A DNA stretch of 64,000 nt, taken from Leptospira licerasiae serovar Varillal str. VAR 010 (GTDB taxonomy: Bacteria; Spirochaetota; Leptospiria; Leptospirales; Leptospiraceae). The notes under the pieces are model-generated. The model did not search any database. It saw only the letters and a program-made list of their open reading frames with translations, and was not told the DNA's origin. This document shows, piece by piece, positions 40,120 through 51,398 of this stretch. How positions within the stretch are numbered: position 1 is the stretch's first letter; every line of letters begins with the position of its first letter. A program made the translations under genes and the position numbers. Where the stretch lies: NCBI RefSeq assembly GCF_000244755.1, contig NZ_AHOO02000011.1:152001-216000 (forward strand). The letters run 5' to 3'.

Positions 40120-41006
40120 AGAATACGGATCCCAGCTTCGGCAAATTCTTTCAGGACTTCTCTGGAGATCCTTGCCTTTTGGTTTCTTTTTTCCTTAATA
40201 TGGGTCAGATATCGAAGGGAGAATAATACTCCTCCTTCTTCCAAACCGATATAAACGATAGGCGTCGTTTTACCTAAGCGAACCAGGTAATTCTTAGAGA
40301 GTTCTCTCACAGAATAATCGATCTTATGTTGGTCTATCACCGATCCGTTCTTCAGGATACCGTTCAAAATTTTTTCCGCTGCTTCCCAATCGGAACCGTG
40401 AGGGATTTTAATCCTAAACTCGTCCCAAACAAATCCTAATTTTTCCTTAACTACATATACTTTATGAAGAATGATCGTATGATTCGGAAGATGTACTAAA
40501 CGATTCGTGGATTGTTCCGATTTAGGATCCTGGCTTAATTCCATGAGAGTGAATCGATTGATACCTATATTAACCACATCCCCTTTCACACCCTCTATCT
40601 CGATCCGATCTCCTACTTCAAAACCGTTACTGCCGTGTATCAACAACCAGCCCACATAATTTAAAGTGATATCCTTTAAGGAGATTACGATACCCGCTCC
40701 CGCAAGCCCCATCACAGTAGGAAGATAAGATAGTCCGGAAAAAATTACGGGAAGAAGGGACACTGCTCCCACAACCACGAATAAGATCCTAGTCACTCTT
40801 CTGCGATTGTATCTGACAGAATTATCCGCTGGAGGACTGATTCTGTCGAAACTCAAAACGAAAGTTTTATAAACGATCACTAAGGTAAGGATAAAATATA
40901 CGACAAGAACGAACTCTTCCGTGATGGTTCTTTCCTTCGTATCCAGAAGGGAAATCGGATTTAAGAGTCGTAATATTTCTTCCATGATGAGAGGACCGTT
41001 TTTCAA
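40116..41006 (-). CDS. Mechanosensitive ion channel, MscS family
   Basis: 296 residues from a TTG overlapping the aroB stop (TTGA); an ATG at 40985 is possible. Three membrane helices, including the pore-lining GLAGAGIVISLKDITLNYVG (about 95-120), then the beta domain VGDRIEIEGVKGDVVNIG (about 131-148) and the mixed C-terminal domain. Such channels release solutes on sudden osmotic downshift. Small but complete. Confidence 0.85.
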   Translation of the reverse strand: MKNGPLIMEEILRLLNPISLLDTKERTITEEFVLVVYFILTLVIVYKTFVLSFDRISPPADNSVRYNRRRVTRILFVVVGAVSLLPVIFSGLSYLPTVMGLAGAGIVISLKDITLNYVGWLLIHGSNGFEVGDRIEIEGVKGDVVNIGINRFTLMELSQDPKSEQSTNRLVHLPNHTIILHKVYVVKEKLGFVWDEFRIKIPHGSDWEAAEKILNGILKNGSVIDQHKIDYSVRELSKNYLVRLGKTTPIVYIGLEEGGVLFSLRYLTHIKEKRNQKARISREVLKEFAEAGIRIL

Positions 41007-42097
41007 TCCATTTTCTTCTGTTTTCTAAACGCAGAAGCAATCTCTTCTAACTCTACAGGAATATCCCAAATCGGATTTCCCGGAGACTGAAGAAGAACGA
41101 ATCGGACCGAATTCCCCACATTCTTCTTATCATGAAGAGTATGTTTTGCAACTTGAGCGGATTTACTCATATCATGATATGGGAGATCGTATGCTTTCAG
41201 TATTTTTTTCAAACCTTCCACCCAAGAGGTATCAAGCCCCTGTTTTTCTGTGGAAAGTATAATCGCGGTCAATAAACCGATGGAAACGGCTTCTCCATGC
41301 GAATATCTTCTGTAATTGGTAAGAGATTCGATTGCGTGAGCGGTAGTATGCCCCAGGTTCAAGACTTTTCTTAGACCAGTTTCTCTTTCGTCTTGTGAAA
41401 CTATATTAGCTTTATACAAAATAGATCCTACGATCAATTCTAAAAGTTCGGGAGAAGTATGATCGTAGACGGATTTATCGTTCGAACTGATCTTCTCCAG
41501 ATATTCTCCTCCTGATAAAAGACCGTGCTTTACGATCTCCGCCATTCCACATCTCCATTCTCTTTTAGGCAAAGTAGACAAAGCGATCAGAGGTAAATAC
41601 ACAAACTCAGGTTGATAGAAGGAGCCGATCATGTTCTTTCCAAGATCTGCGTTTACCGCTACCTTTCCGCCCACGGAAGAATCTACGGAAGCAAGCAAAG
41701 TTGTGGGGATTTGAGCAAAACGTATCCCTCTTTGGAATGTGGAAGCGATAAATCCCGCAAAGTCTCCGACAACTCCGCCACCCAATGCGAGGATCAAACT
41801 TTTACGGTCGGTACCCAATTCTATTAGTTTGTTATAAACTTCAGCAGTGCGGAGAATATGTTTATTTTTCTCTCCGCCTTTGATATAAATTTCGTGATAT
41901 GGAATTCCAAGATCGGAAAGTTCCGATTCATAAAACTTGGAAAATAGTCCTGCAAGTTTTCTTTCCGTAAGTATAACAATGGAAGAAACAGGATAAAATT
42001 TTTTGATCGTTTCTCCTAAACCTCTAAAGTCAGGATGGATCTGGACCTTGTATTCTTTTGAGAATGCTCTAATCTGTACTTCCCGAATAGGATTCAT
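41003..42097 (-). CDS. aroB: 3-Dehydroquinate synthase
   Basis: 364 residues. It closes DAHP to 3-dehydroquinate, the second step of the shikimate pathway. NAD-binding LALGGGVVGDFAGFIAS (about 103-119), TTLLASVDSSVGGKVAVN, and the metal-ligand region LNLGHTTAHAIE with SHGEAVSIG are present. Coupled to the Nudix gene upstream (ATGA) and to mscS downstream (TTGA). Confidence 0.95.
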   Translation of the reverse strand: MNPIREVQIRAFSKEYKVQIHPDFRGLGETIKKFYPVSSIVILTERKLAGLFSKFYESELSDLGIPYHEIYIKGGEKNKHILRTAEVYNKLIELGTDRKSLILALGGGVVGDFAGFIASTFQRGIRFAQIPTTLLASVDSSVGGKVAVNADLGKNMIGSFYQPEFVYLPLIALSTLPKREWRCGMAEIVKHGLLSGGEYLEKISSNDKSVYDHTSPELLELIVGSILYKANIVSQDERETGLRKVLNLGHTTAHAIESLTNYRRYSHGEAVSIGLLTAIILSTEKQGLDTSWVEGLKKILKAYDLPYHDMSKSAQVAKHTLHDKKNVGNSVRFVLLQSPGNPIWDIPVELEEIASAFRKQKKMD

Positions 42098-42555
42098 TTA
42101 TCATATACCCATTGGCTTCGTATAAAGGGAGCCGGTTTATATTTTCCGGAAGAAAGAAAATCCTTAATATCCGGTCTTATATCCATTTCTAAAACCGCGC
42201 CCAAAGGAAAATAGCCGAATCCTGTGATCGCCTTCTCTTTCAGATTCACTTCCGGGTCTTGTTTTTTGACTGTGGCCAAGAATACTAACTGAAGAAGGTG
42301 ACGATTCCCCTTAGGATCGATGGATTCGTTTAAAAACAGAAAATTTGCACTGGTAATATCCAAAGAAAGTTCTTCTTTTAATTCTCTTCTCAGAGCGTCT
42401 TCCGCACTTTCTCCGAACTCAATTCCTCCGCCGGGCAGCAACCAATAATAGGCATCCTTCTTTTTTTGCTGTAGGAGTAATATATCTCCCTTACGATTTC
42501 GGATCAAAGCGGCCACTCTGACCCTCAAACCTTTCTTTTTAAAAAAGAATTCCAT
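42094..42555 (-). CDS. Nudix hydrolase
   Basis: 153 residues. The Nudix box reads GIEFGESAEDALRRELKEEL, from about residue 45 to 65. It keeps the RELxEE metal-binding core, while the usual glycine after it is replaced. These enzymes cleave nucleoside diphosphates linked to other groups, often as house-cleaning. The substrate is unknown. It lies between rnc (11 bp gap) and aroB (4-bp overlap). Confidence 0.85.
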   Translation of the reverse strand: MEFFFKKKGLRVRVAALIRNRKGDILLLQQKKKDAYYWLLPGGGIEFGESAEDALRRELKEELSLDITSANFLFLNESIDPKGNRHLLQLVFLATVKKQDPEVNLKEKAITGFGYFPLGAVLEMDIRPDIKDFLSSGKYKPAPFIRSQWVYDK

Positions 42556-42566
42556 ATTAGATTTCG

Positions 42567-43373
42567 TTAAACCTTGATCTTTAAGGACTTTAATAATTGT
42601 TTCGCAGCATCTTGTTCCGCGAACTTTTTGTTCTTTCCTTTACCTTCTGCGGAGAATTTGTCCCGGATCGATACGCTAACATAAAAGGTCTTTTCGTGAT
42701 CGGGCCCCACCTCTTTTAGTAATCTATAAGAAGGTAGAAGTTTGAATTTTTTTTGGCAAATTTCCTGGAGGACGGATTTATAATCCGTAGCCTCTCTTAC
42801 CTTATCGGAATTTTTAATGTAATCTATAAGATGTTCGAGTATAAACTTCTCGGCAGCTTCCATTCCTTGGTCTAAATAAATCGCCCCCACCAAGGATTCG
42901 AATAGATTCGCACCCAGTTTTTTTTGGGCGCCTCCCTGACCTTCTCCTTTTCCCAATAAAACATAGGAAGTCAGTCCCAATTTTTCACTGAGTCCGTTTA
43001 ACATTGCGGTGGAAACCAAGGTTGCCTTCTTTCTGGAAAGCTCACCTTCATTTGCAGAAGGATTTGTTCTGTATAAATATTTCGCGACTACGAGTCCGAG
43101 AACAGAGTCTCCTAAAAACTCCAATCTTTCGTTGTCTTCTTTGTAACTTGGATTTTCGTTCCTGAAAGAACTATGTACGAATGCGATCTCTAAGTAGGAA
43201 GGTTTATTGAATTTTAAACCGAGCTCGGACGCAAGTAGAGAAGGATCCTTTCTAATTTTAGGATCTTTCTTATTTTGATTCTGAATGTATTTTTTTTTTA
43301 TCAAAGGATTTTGATAAAATGGGAAGGAAAGAAAGACTTCCGAGTTCCCGTAAGAACCCGGAGGTCTAGTCAA
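42567..43373 (-). CDS. rnc: Ribonuclease III
   Basis: 268 residues from a TTG directly after the acpP stop; the first 45 residues are extra and the real start may lie further in. Catalytic signature ERLEFLGDSVLGL (about 83-95) and the C-terminal double-stranded RNA-binding domain (about 195-268, ending EQDAAKQLLKSLK). It cuts double-stranded RNA, for instance in rRNA maturation. The acpP-rnc order is a common bacterial arrangement. Confidence 0.94.
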   Translation of the reverse strand: MTRPPGSYGNSEVFLSFPFYQNPLIKKKYIQNQNKKDPKIRKDPSLLASELGLKFNKPSYLEIAFVHSSFRNENPSYKEDNERLEFLGDSVLGLVVAKYLYRTNPSANEGELSRKKATLVSTAMLNGLSEKLGLTSYVLLGKGEGQGGAQKKLGANLFESLVGAIYLDQGMEAAEKFILEHLIDYIKNSDKVREATDYKSVLQEICQKKFKLLPSYRLLKEVGPDHEKTFYVSVSIRDKFSAEGKGKNKKFAEQDAAKQLLKSLKIKV

Positions 43374-43607
43374 TTAGGACTTTAGAGTGTCGATGAACTT
43401 AATTACGTCTCCGACGGTTTGGATCTTTTCAGCATCCTCATCGGAAATTTCAACGCCAAACTCTTCTTCAAGAGCCATAACGAGTTCAACTGTGTCAAGA
43501 GAGTCTGCACCGAGGTCATCAATGAAGTGTGCTTCAGGAGTCACTTCGGACTCATCCACTCCAAGTTGCTCAACGATAATAGACTTAATCTTTTCGAAAT
43601 CTGCCAT
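43374..43607 (-). CDS. acpP: Acyl carrier protein
   Basis: 77 residues from the ATG at 43607, chosen because of a perfect GGAGG ribosome site. The strongly acidic four-helix protein carries the phosphopantetheine serine in [11 protein letters not shown] (S36). It holds the growing acyl chain in fatty-acid synthesis. Downstream is rnc with no gap. The leader carries unusual inverted repeats. Confidence 0.97.
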   Translation of the reverse strand: MADFEKIKSIIVEQLGVDESEVTPEAHFIDDLGADSLDTVELVMALEEEFGVEISDEDAEKIQTVGDVIKFIDTLKS

Positions 43608-43619
43608 TTGTTTCCTCCG

Positions 43620-43635
43620 TACCACCGAAGTGGTA
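43620..43635 (-). promoter_or_regulatory. UUCG-tetraloop hairpin at the acpP ribosome binding site
   Basis: On the acpP strand TACCAC and GTGGTA pair perfectly around TTCG, giving the very stable C(UUCG)G tetraloop. GGAGG follows after only 2 nt, so the hairpin borders the ribosome site. Confidence 0.6.
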
Positions 43636-43657
43636 TGTAAGTTTTAGTTAGGTTTAG

Positions 43658-43684
43658 AATCGGGGATGAATTCATCCACCGATT
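43658..43684. promoter_or_regulatory. 27-bp dyad in the acpP leader, possible operator
   Basis: A perfect palindrome GGATGAATTCATCC (43664-43677) is flanked by AATCGG and, one base further, CCGATT. It is centred about 64 bp upstream of the acpP ATG. A second inverted repeat, AAACATTT (43688-43695) with AAATGTTT (43703-43710), lies beyond it. The position fits control of acpP; the protein is unknown. Confidence 0.45.
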
Positions 43685-43710
43685 TTTAAACATTTTTTTC
43701 TCAAATGTTT

Positions 43711-43984
43711 TGGCAAGCGATAACGGATTGGAGACGGGAAAAAAACAGAATATTATCCAAGTTTCTTTTTTATATTTTTCAAAGAAGATGTTCTACAACT
43801 TGCGACGGACCGACTCGATGCATCGATAAATCCAGGCAGGTCCTCATATTCAAATAATCGAAAAGTCACATTCCGAATATTAGATCTTGAGACTGTTCTC
43901 GATCATTCGTTCGAACGCCGTTCGGATTTATAATTTTTTAGAACATTACAATAATCTTTCCGAGAAAGGTTTAATTAGTTCTGC
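43711..43984. other. Long non-coding gap between acpP and the fabG terminator
   Basis: About 270 bp with no convincing reading frame. It probably contains the acpP promoter near its left end (TTGCCA at 43716-43711 on the minus strand could be a -35). I see no RNA gene in the rest. Confidence 0.4.
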
Positions 43985-44016
43985 AAAAAAACAAAAGCCC
44001 GGAAAATTCCGGGCTT
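43985..44016 (-). terminator. Rho-independent terminator after fabG
   Basis: On the minus strand AAAGCCCGGAA and TTCCGGGCTTT form an 11-bp stem with a 2-nt loop, followed by TGTTTTTTT. It lies about 35 bp after the fabG stop, so acpP needs its own promoter. Confidence 0.9.
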
Positions 44017-44049
44017 TCTGCTGATCTATTTCGGATAAGATCCGAATAA

Positions 44050-44814
44050 TTAGGCTTGGACTCCGGGAAGGAATCCCCCGCCGTTCACTTCGATCAATTG
44101 TCCCGTAATGAAAGAGGAAAGATCGGAAGCCAAGAACGCAATTGTATTCGCGATATCATCCGGTTGTCCTGCTCTCTTTAAAGGGATCGCTGCCACCATT
44201 GCGGTACGGATCTTTTCAGGGATCGCATCCGTCATTTCAGTAGCGATAAATCCCGGAGCGATCGCGTTACAACGGATCTTACGGCCTGCCATTTCCAAAG
44301 CGACTGCTTTAGTCAGACCGATCACCCCTGCTTTAGAAGCGGAGTAGTTGGTTTGTCCGATATTTCCGTTCACTCCTGCTATGGAGGAAAGGTTTATAAT
44401 GGATCCACCGTTCGGATTTTTAGCCATAAATTTTATAGCGGATTGGATACAGTTGAAAGTTCCAGTCAAGTTTACTGCAATTACAGCATCCCACTGTTCC
44501 TGTTTCATTCTGAGCATAAGAGTGTCTTTAGTGATACCGGCGTTGTTCACTAGAATGTCAATTGAACCGAAATTATCCACAACAGCTTGGATACCTGCTT
44601 GCGCGGATTCTGCATTTGCTACGTTTACAGCGACTCCGATCGCTTTTACACCTGTAGCTTTTGCGATCTCATCCGCAGTAGCTTTACTTGCCTCTTCGTT
44701 TAAGTCGGCTATGACAACGTTTGCGCCTGCTTGCGCGAGTTTAAGAGCGGTTGCTTTACCGATTCCGCGGGCAGCCCCGGTTATAATGGCGTTTTTGCCT
44801 TTCAAATCGATCAT
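44050..44814 (-). CDS. fabG: 3-Oxoacyl-[acyl-carrier-protein] reductase
   Basis: 254 residues, a classical short-chain dehydrogenase. GAARGIG at 13-19 binds NADP, NNAG at about 90, and the catalytic tyrosine-lysine pair is in YSASKAG (about 157-163) with the serine in NLSSIAG. It reduces 3-ketoacyl-ACP in each elongation round. Paralogues of this fold are many, but position between plsX and acpP supports the assignment. Confidence 0.92.
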   Translation of the reverse strand: MIDLKGKNAIITGAARGIGKATALKLAQAGANVVIADLNEEASKATADEIAKATGVKAIGVAVNVANAESAQAGIQAVVDNFGSIDILVNNAGITKDTLMLRMKQEQWDAVIAVNLTGTFNCIQSAIKFMAKNPNGGSIINLSSIAGVNGNIGQTNYSASKAGVIGLTKAVALEMAGRKIRCNAIAPGFIATEMTDAIPEKIRTAMVAAIPLKRAGQPDDIANTIAFLASDLSSFITGQLIEVNGGGFLPGVQA

Positions 44815-44876
44815 TGGTTTTTTCCTTACCAGATTCTGCGGTTAGCGTATTTTTCGGGCCTGGGGGGTCAAGTGGA

Positions 44877-45881
44877 TTAGAACTTTGCCTTTTCTATATC
44901 TTCTTTGATGCGTTGGTTCACGTCCCTTTCGGCACATTCCACCACCACTCGAATCGCGTTTCGGACTGCGTGTGCATTGGAAGAACCATGACCGATCAAA
45001 CAGGTCCCGTCTACGCCAAGAAGAAGCGCTCCGCCATATTCCGCGTAATCCAATCTTTTCTTGATCGCGGTGAATGTAGGTTTAAGAAGAAGCGCCCCTG
45101 TTTGTGCAAGACTAGACTGAGCGATACTTTCTCTGAGAACACTGAATATGGATTTGGAAAGACCTTCGGTTGCTTTCAGGACTATATTTCCTACGAAGCC
45201 GTCGCAGACCACAACATCCACGTCCCTTCCTCCACCGTAAAGGTCTCGTCCTTCTACGTTTCCTACAAAATCGATCGGAAGTTTTTTAATATATTCGAAA
45301 GCTTTAATTGTGACCGAGTTTCCTTTCTTATCCTCTTCTCCGTTGGATAAGATCCCAACCTTCGGCTTATGGATATTGAAGATGAGCCTGGAATAAATTT
45401 CTCCCATGATCGCAAACTGCGCCAAATACTCAGGCTTACAATCCACGTTTGCACCCGCATCTAAAAGAAGTGTAGGAGCTCCCTTCTCTCTCGGGATCGG
45501 AGCAGCAATAGGAGGCCTAAGAACGCCTGGAATTCTTCCAAGATACAATAATGCTGAAGCCATAGTGGCGCCAGTATTTCCGGGAGAGAACATTCCAACA
45601 CAGGTTTTATCAGCGACTAGCTGGGCTGCTTGCACAACGGAAGAATCCTCCATAGCGCGCACTGCAATGGAAGGAGAATCGTTCATGCCGATGATCTCAC
45701 TGGCGTGAACAATCCTGATCTTGTTTGTATCGTATTCGTATTTGAGGAGAGTCTCGCTGATATCTTCTTCTTTACCAACGAGTATGACGTTTCTGCCGTC
45801 TTGATTTACCGCGTTAACGGCACCTTCTACGATCCTGTCAGGACCGTAGTCGCCGCTCATTGCATCGACGGCGACCCACAT
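44877..45881 (-). CDS. plsX: Phosphate acyltransferase PlsX
   Basis: 334 residues. It makes acyl-phosphate from acyl-ACP, the first step of phospholipid synthesis by the PlsX-PlsY route. Typical are [19 protein letters not shown] at the start, [15 protein letters not shown] in the middle, [15 protein letters not shown] and [11 protein letters not shown] further on. It follows rpmF by 5 bp and precedes fabG by 62 bp, as in the standard rpmF-plsX-fab operon. Confidence 0.96.
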   Translation of the reverse strand: MWVAVDAMSGDYGPDRIVEGAVNAVNQDGRNVILVGKEEDISETLLKYEYDTNKIRIVHASEIIGMNDSPSIAVRAMEDSSVVQAAQLVADKTCVGMFSPGNTGATMASALLYLGRIPGVLRPPIAAPIPREKGAPTLLLDAGANVDCKPEYLAQFAIMGEIYSRLIFNIHKPKVGILSNGEEDKKGNSVTIKAFEYIKKLPIDFVGNVEGRDLYGGGRDVDVVVCDGFVGNIVLKATEGLSKSIFSVLRESIAQSSLAQTGALLLKPTFTAIKKRLDYAEYGGALLLGVDGTCLIGHGSSNAHAVRNAIRVVVECAERDVNQRIKEDIEKAKF

Positions 45882-45886
45882 ATTGA

Positions 45887-46087
45887 TTAGTTCTCTTCGC
45901 TAGTCTTCCTGACTTTCGGTTCCACCACTACACGGTCTTTATAAAAACCGCAAACAGGGCAGATTCTATGAGGAGGTCTGAAGGAATTACAGTTCGGGCA
46001 AGGGACTAGATTCGGTTTGCCGATCGCATGATGGGCCCGTTTCATTCTCACTTTTGATTTAGATTTTCGTCTCTTAGGAACTGCCAT
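45887..46087 (-). CDS. rpmF: 50S ribosomal protein L32
   Basis: 66 residues. Starts [20 protein letters not shown], and the zinc-ribbon CPNC (about 33-36) and CPVCG (about 48-52) cysteine pairs are intact. A zinc-dependent version of L32. First gene of the rpmF-plsX-fabG operon; the 170 bp upstream presumably hold the promoter. Confidence 0.97.
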   Translation of the reverse strand: MAVPKRRKSKSKVRMKRAHHAIGKPNLVPCPNCNSFRPPHRICPVCGFYKDRVVVEPKVRKTSEEN

Positions 46088-46260
46088 TGTTTTTCTCTAT
46101 AGATAATGTCGATTTACGACTATGTTTTTTTTAAAGCCGGAATTCACAACTGTTTTTCATTTGCGACTAAAAGCAAAGTTTTATAGCTTCGTCGCCTCTA
46201 CTGGTATTGATCCCAATTCCGGTGTCCGTTCAAAATTTAACTTCGCTTAGCTCAGTTACC

Positions 46261-46899
46261 CTATCGGGCTTTTTCGCTCCCAACGGGTCGCTCAAAGGAT
46301 TCCAGGAACTCCCCAACTTCAGCCCGTTTTGTGTATAAGGCGGAGCGATTAAATACCAATCTCGCTGTGGATTCCATAATAACTTCGATCTCTTCCAGAT
46401 TATTGGCTCTGAGAGTGCCACCTGTGGAGACCAAATCCACGATACAGTCAGACAAACCCACCAAAGGAGCCAGCTCAATACTTCCGTAAAGTTTGATCAC
46501 CTCGCAGTTGATCCCTTTTTTCAGGAAGAAGTCCTTGGCAATATTCGGATATTTTGTCGCAACACGGACCTTTCTTTCACCGGAACTAAGACTCCAACCT
46601 TTCGGCCCCGCCACTGAAAGTCTGCATTTTCCTATGGCCAAATCCAAGGGAAGAAGAAGGTCATATCCTCCTTCCAATAATACGTCCCATCCCACGATAC
46701 CGGCATCCGCGGAATTCTGTTCCACGTAAGTTGCCACATCCTGGGAACGGACCAATAAAATCCGGATCTTTCCTTTTGGGTCTTTATAGATAAGTTCTTT
46801 GGAATCAGGATCGGGACGGCCGGAAAGCCATCCCCTTTCGAGCATGAGTTCTATGCTCTCTTCGGCAAGCCGTCCTTTCGGAAGGGCCAAAGTTAGCAT
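46261..46899 (-). CDS. hisG: ATP phosphoribosyltransferase, short form
   Basis: 212 residues. It joins ATP and PRPP in the first step of histidine synthesis. [15 protein letters not shown] opens the protein, and [18 protein letters not shown] is the PRPP-binding stretch. The length is that of the short form, which lacks the C-terminal regulatory domain and needs the HisZ subunit; hisZ is not in this window. Its start abuts the TPR gene stop, so it is the last gene of the cmk-rpsA run. Confidence 0.92.
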   Translation of the reverse strand: MLTLALPKGRLAEESIELMLERGWLSGRPDPDSKELIYKDPKGKIRILLVRSQDVATYVEQNSADAGIVGWDVLLEGGYDLLLPLDLAIGKCRLSVAGPKGWSLSSGERKVRVATKYPNIAKDFFLKKGINCEVIKLYGSIELAPLVGLSDCIVDLVSTGGTLRANNLEEIEVIMESTARLVFNRSALYTKRAEVGEFLESFERPVGSEKAR

Positions 46900-47637
46900 T
46901 TAGTTTCCCTGGCTGCTTTTTAGTAGAAGATAAGTGGCTAGTTCTCTAACCGCTTTAAATTCTTCGGAAGGAGAAGCGATGTCTTGGTCTAAAACTTTTT
47001 TAAGTAGATCGACTGCTTCTTCTTTTTTGCCGTTTTGAAGTTTCAAACGACCCGCTTGGTATAGGCTCCAAGCATAAAATCCCGAAACATTTTTACGGCT
47101 GCTTAAAAGAGAAACGGAAACTCCGTAATCGGATTCAGCTTCCGCGAGTTGGTTTGCACTTTCTCTATAGTTTCCTGCGATATAAAAATAGTAGGCCTTC
47201 ACTTCCGGAAGTTCGTCTATTTTTTTACCTGCAAATTCCAACTTCTCTGCCGCTTTTTGATATTCTCCGTTTTTAGCATATAGATCTCCCAAAGTTTTGG
47301 AAAGTCTGATATCTAAAGAAGGAGAGCTATACATAGAAGCAATAGCTTCATATTTTTTGATCTTATCGGTAATCTCAGTCATCGGAGAAAGAGCCAATTC
47401 CTTCTCCAATTTTTCGATGGCGAGAGTTCCTTTTCGGAATTGTTCCGCTCTATACTCGTTCCAGCTAACAACAGTTAGCACAGTTACGAATAAAACACCG
47501 ACCCCGAATAATACCTGCTTTTTATTTTCTCCAATCTTGGAGAATAAAATCGCAAAAAATCTTTCTGCCCCGGTAAGACCTGGATATGGATCGATATCCG
47601 TAATAGATGCGCCGGCTTTAGGTTCGAATCGTTTCAT
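46900..47637 (-). CDS. TPR protein with one membrane helix
   Basis: 245 residues. One membrane helix (about 40-60, VLFGVGVLFVTVLTVVSWNEY) follows a short cytoplasmic N-terminus; the rest is a row of tetratricopeptide helices (about 65-240). The layout is like YfgM, an accessory subunit of the Sec translocon, but similarity is only architectural. Lies 21 bp downstream of rpsA. Confidence 0.65.
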   Translation of the reverse strand: MKRFEPKAGASITDIDPYPGLTGAERFFAILFSKIGENKKQVLFGVGVLFVTVLTVVSWNEYRAEQFRKGTLAIEKLEKELALSPMTEITDKIKKYEAIASMYSSPSLDIRLSKTLGDLYAKNGEYQKAAEKLEFAGKKIDELPEVKAYYFYIAGNYRESANQLAEAESDYGVSVSLLSSRKNVSGFYAWSLYQAGRLKLQNGKKEEAVDLLKKVLDQDIASPSEEFKAVRELATYLLLKSSQGN

Positions 47638-47658
47638 CCAAAACTCCGAGAATCGTCC

Positions 47659-49341
<1,683 letters not shown>

Positions 49342-49371
49342 ACGGATTGAAATACTCGGTGTTGATTGGGA

Positions 49372-50085
49372 TTAGTGCGAATCGTTATAAATGCCTGGCT
49401 CTAGGCACCCAAGGATCTTACTAATTACACTATTTTTTGGCAGGTTATCTGTGTCAATGAGGATTGCGTCCTCCGCTTTCCGGAGAGGGGCGATTTCCCT
49501 TTCCGTATCGGATTTGTCACGGACCACGATCTCCTTTTCGATCTCTTCTAAATCGGAACGAATTCCTTGTTCTAATAATTGATTATATCTTCTTTCGGCC
49601 CTGACTCTGGAAGAAGCGGTCAAAAAGAATTTGTAACGAGCGTCCGGAAACACATGGGTGCCTATGTCTCTACCGTCCATTACCAAACGATGGGTTTCGG
49701 AAAGTTTTCTCAATTGGGAATTTACGAATTCTCTGAATACGGCTTTGTCTGCGATGTATTTGATCTCTCTTGTGATCTCCGGAGTTCTGATCTCTACGGA
49801 AACATCTTCTCCGTTTAAGAAAATATGATTCTCCCCTGTTTCTGAAAATTCACAGAAAATTTTTACACCATCGGTTAATGGAAGGAACTCCTTGCCGGAC
49901 AACCAATCCGAAAAGGAAATGGAGGAATTTTTGGACTTATAGATCTTATAAATATGAAGAGTTAATGCACGGTAGAAAGCTCCTGAATCCAAATATTCGA
50001 ATCCAAGTTTTTTAGAAAGTTCACGAGCCACTGTGCTCTTGCCTGTTCCGGCCGGGCCATCTAACGCGATCACATTTTCCGTCAT
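49372..50085 (-). CDS. cmk: Cytidylate kinase
   Basis: 237 residues from the ATG at 50085, which overlaps the aroA stop (ATGA); a longer frame to 50139 is not needed. Phosphorylates CMP and dCMP. P-loop GPAGTGKST at about 10-18, substrate-binding [15 protein letters not shown], and [14 protein letters not shown] are visible. The family usually stands before rpsA, as here. Confidence 0.95.
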   Translation of the reverse strand: MTENVIALDGPAGTGKSTVARELSKKLGFEYLDSGAFYRALTLHIYKIYKSKNSSISFSDWLSGKEFLPLTDGVKIFCEFSETGENHIFLNGEDVSVEIRTPEITREIKYIADKAVFREFVNSQLRKLSETHRLVMDGRDIGTHVFPDARYKFFLTASSRVRAERRYNQLLEQGIRSDLEEIEKEIVVRDKSDTEREIAPLRKAEDAILIDTDNLPKNSVISKILGCLEPGIYNDSH

Positions 50086-51398
50086 TGTACAAAACCTTCC
50101 AATAATGATTCGAAGCCTGGGAAAGAGGTCTCGATCCATGAAGTTTCATCCGGATGGATTTCCAAACCGCTCACCGCTTTTAAGATCATAAAACTCATCG
50201 CGATCCTATGATCCATCTTGGTGAAAATATTCACAGAGTTTCCGGAGAGCCAGGAAGAAAGTTCGGAAGAATTTACACCGGATCCAATTTCAGGGACCTC
50301 ATACCCGTCCTGATATTCATGTACCGTAATCCCAAGATTCCGTAAATTTTCAACCATCGCAGAAATTCGATCCGATTCTTTTGCGCGAAGTTCTTCGGCA
50401 TGACGGATCACAAATCCACCTTTTGCAAAAAGACCAGCGATCGTAAGTATCGGGATCTCATCTATGAGAGAAGGGATCCATTCTTCTTTAATTTCAGAAA
50501 AACGTAAATTAGAAGAGACCGCTTCCAGATCTCCGACAGGTTCCCCACATTCTATTCGTTTATTGTGAACAAGAATTTTTGCACCCATTGCTTCGAGCGC
50601 ATGAAGGATACCTATGCGAGAAGGATTTAGTCCCACATTTTTCACAAGGACAGAACCTTCTTTTAATAGAACTCCGAGTACTAAAAAAAATGCGGCGGAG
50701 GAAATATCTCCAGGCACCTTGAACTCTTTTGCTTCGAAAGTATAAGGGGGTTCCATTTTGAAATGAGTTGGAGAAAGATAAGTCAGCTTATTTCCTAAAA
50801 ACCGAAACATATTCTCGGTATGGTCCCTGGAAAGAATATCCTCTTCGTATTCTAAAGAAGTCTCAGAAGCCATTGCGGCTAACATCAAACAGGATTTTAC
50901 CTGAGCGGAAGCGATCGGGCTTTTATAATGGAAGTCGGATAACTTTTTCCCAACGATCTCAAGAGGAGCCTTATCGTCCTTCCCAGAGATGGATGCACCC
51001 ATGGAATTTAAAGGTTTTATAATACGGGACATTGGCCTTTTTTGGAGAGAATGATCTCCGGTTAATGTGGCCTTGATTCCTTGGAGCCCGCAAAGTAATC
51101 CTGCAGATAATCTGATCCCAGTTCCAGCATTCCCAAAATCCAAAACTTCCTTAGGGGAATGGAGAGAGTTTTTGCCGGGACTTGTAAAAATGTATTCTCC
51201 CTTAGAGATCTTCTCCACCTTCAACCCGAGCCCAGTGAAAGCTTTCATTGTGTTCAAAGGATCTTCCGCTTCCAAAAATCCGGAAACATGGGAAGCTCCT
51301 TTGGATAATACGGAGAATAATACGCTTCTGTGAGAAAGAGATTTGTCTCCCGGAACTGTGATCTCTCTGCCGGAAGATTTAAGGATTCTTGGAATCAT
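50082..51398 (-). CDS. aroA: 3-Phosphoshikimate 1-carboxyvinyltransferase (EPSP synthase)
   Basis: 438 residues. It adds the enolpyruvyl group to shikimate-3-phosphate. [19 protein letters not shown] near the N-terminus, [17 protein letters not shown] (about 85-101), [11 protein letters not shown] (about 345), and DHRIAMSFM near the end are the family signatures. Overlaps tyrA by 20 bp and cmk by 4 bp. Confidence 0.96.
   Translation of the reverse strand: MIPRILKSSGREITVPGDKSLSHRSVLFSVLSKGASHVSGFLEAEDPLNTMKAFTGLGLKVEKISKGEYIFTSPGKNSLHSPKEVLDFGNAGTGIRLSAGLLCGLQGIKATLTGDHSLQKRPMSRIIKPLNSMGASISGKDDKAPLEIVGKKLSDFHYKSPIASAQVKSCLMLAAMASETSLEYEEDILSRDHTENMFRFLGNKLTYLSPTHFKMEPPYTFEAKEFKVPGDISSAAFFLVLGVLLKEGSVLVKNVGLNPSRIGILHALEAMGAKILVHNKRIECGEPVGDLEAVSSNLRFSEIKEEWIPSLIDEIPILTIAGLFAKGGFVIRHAEELRAKESDRISAMVENLRNLGITVHEYQDGYEVPEIGSGVNSSELSSWLSGNSVNIFTKMDHRIAMSFMILKAVSGLEIHPDETSWIETSFPGFESLLEGFVQ

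Noticed and set aside
44348..44845. Long plus-strand reading frame opposite fabG
   Set aside because: Antisense shadow of fabG; composition is Ala/Ser/Thr-rich without family features and no ribosome site.
46088..46260. RNA gene in the gap between rpmF and hisG
   Set aside because: No tRNA-like or other recognised fold; the region is best read as the rpmF promoter.
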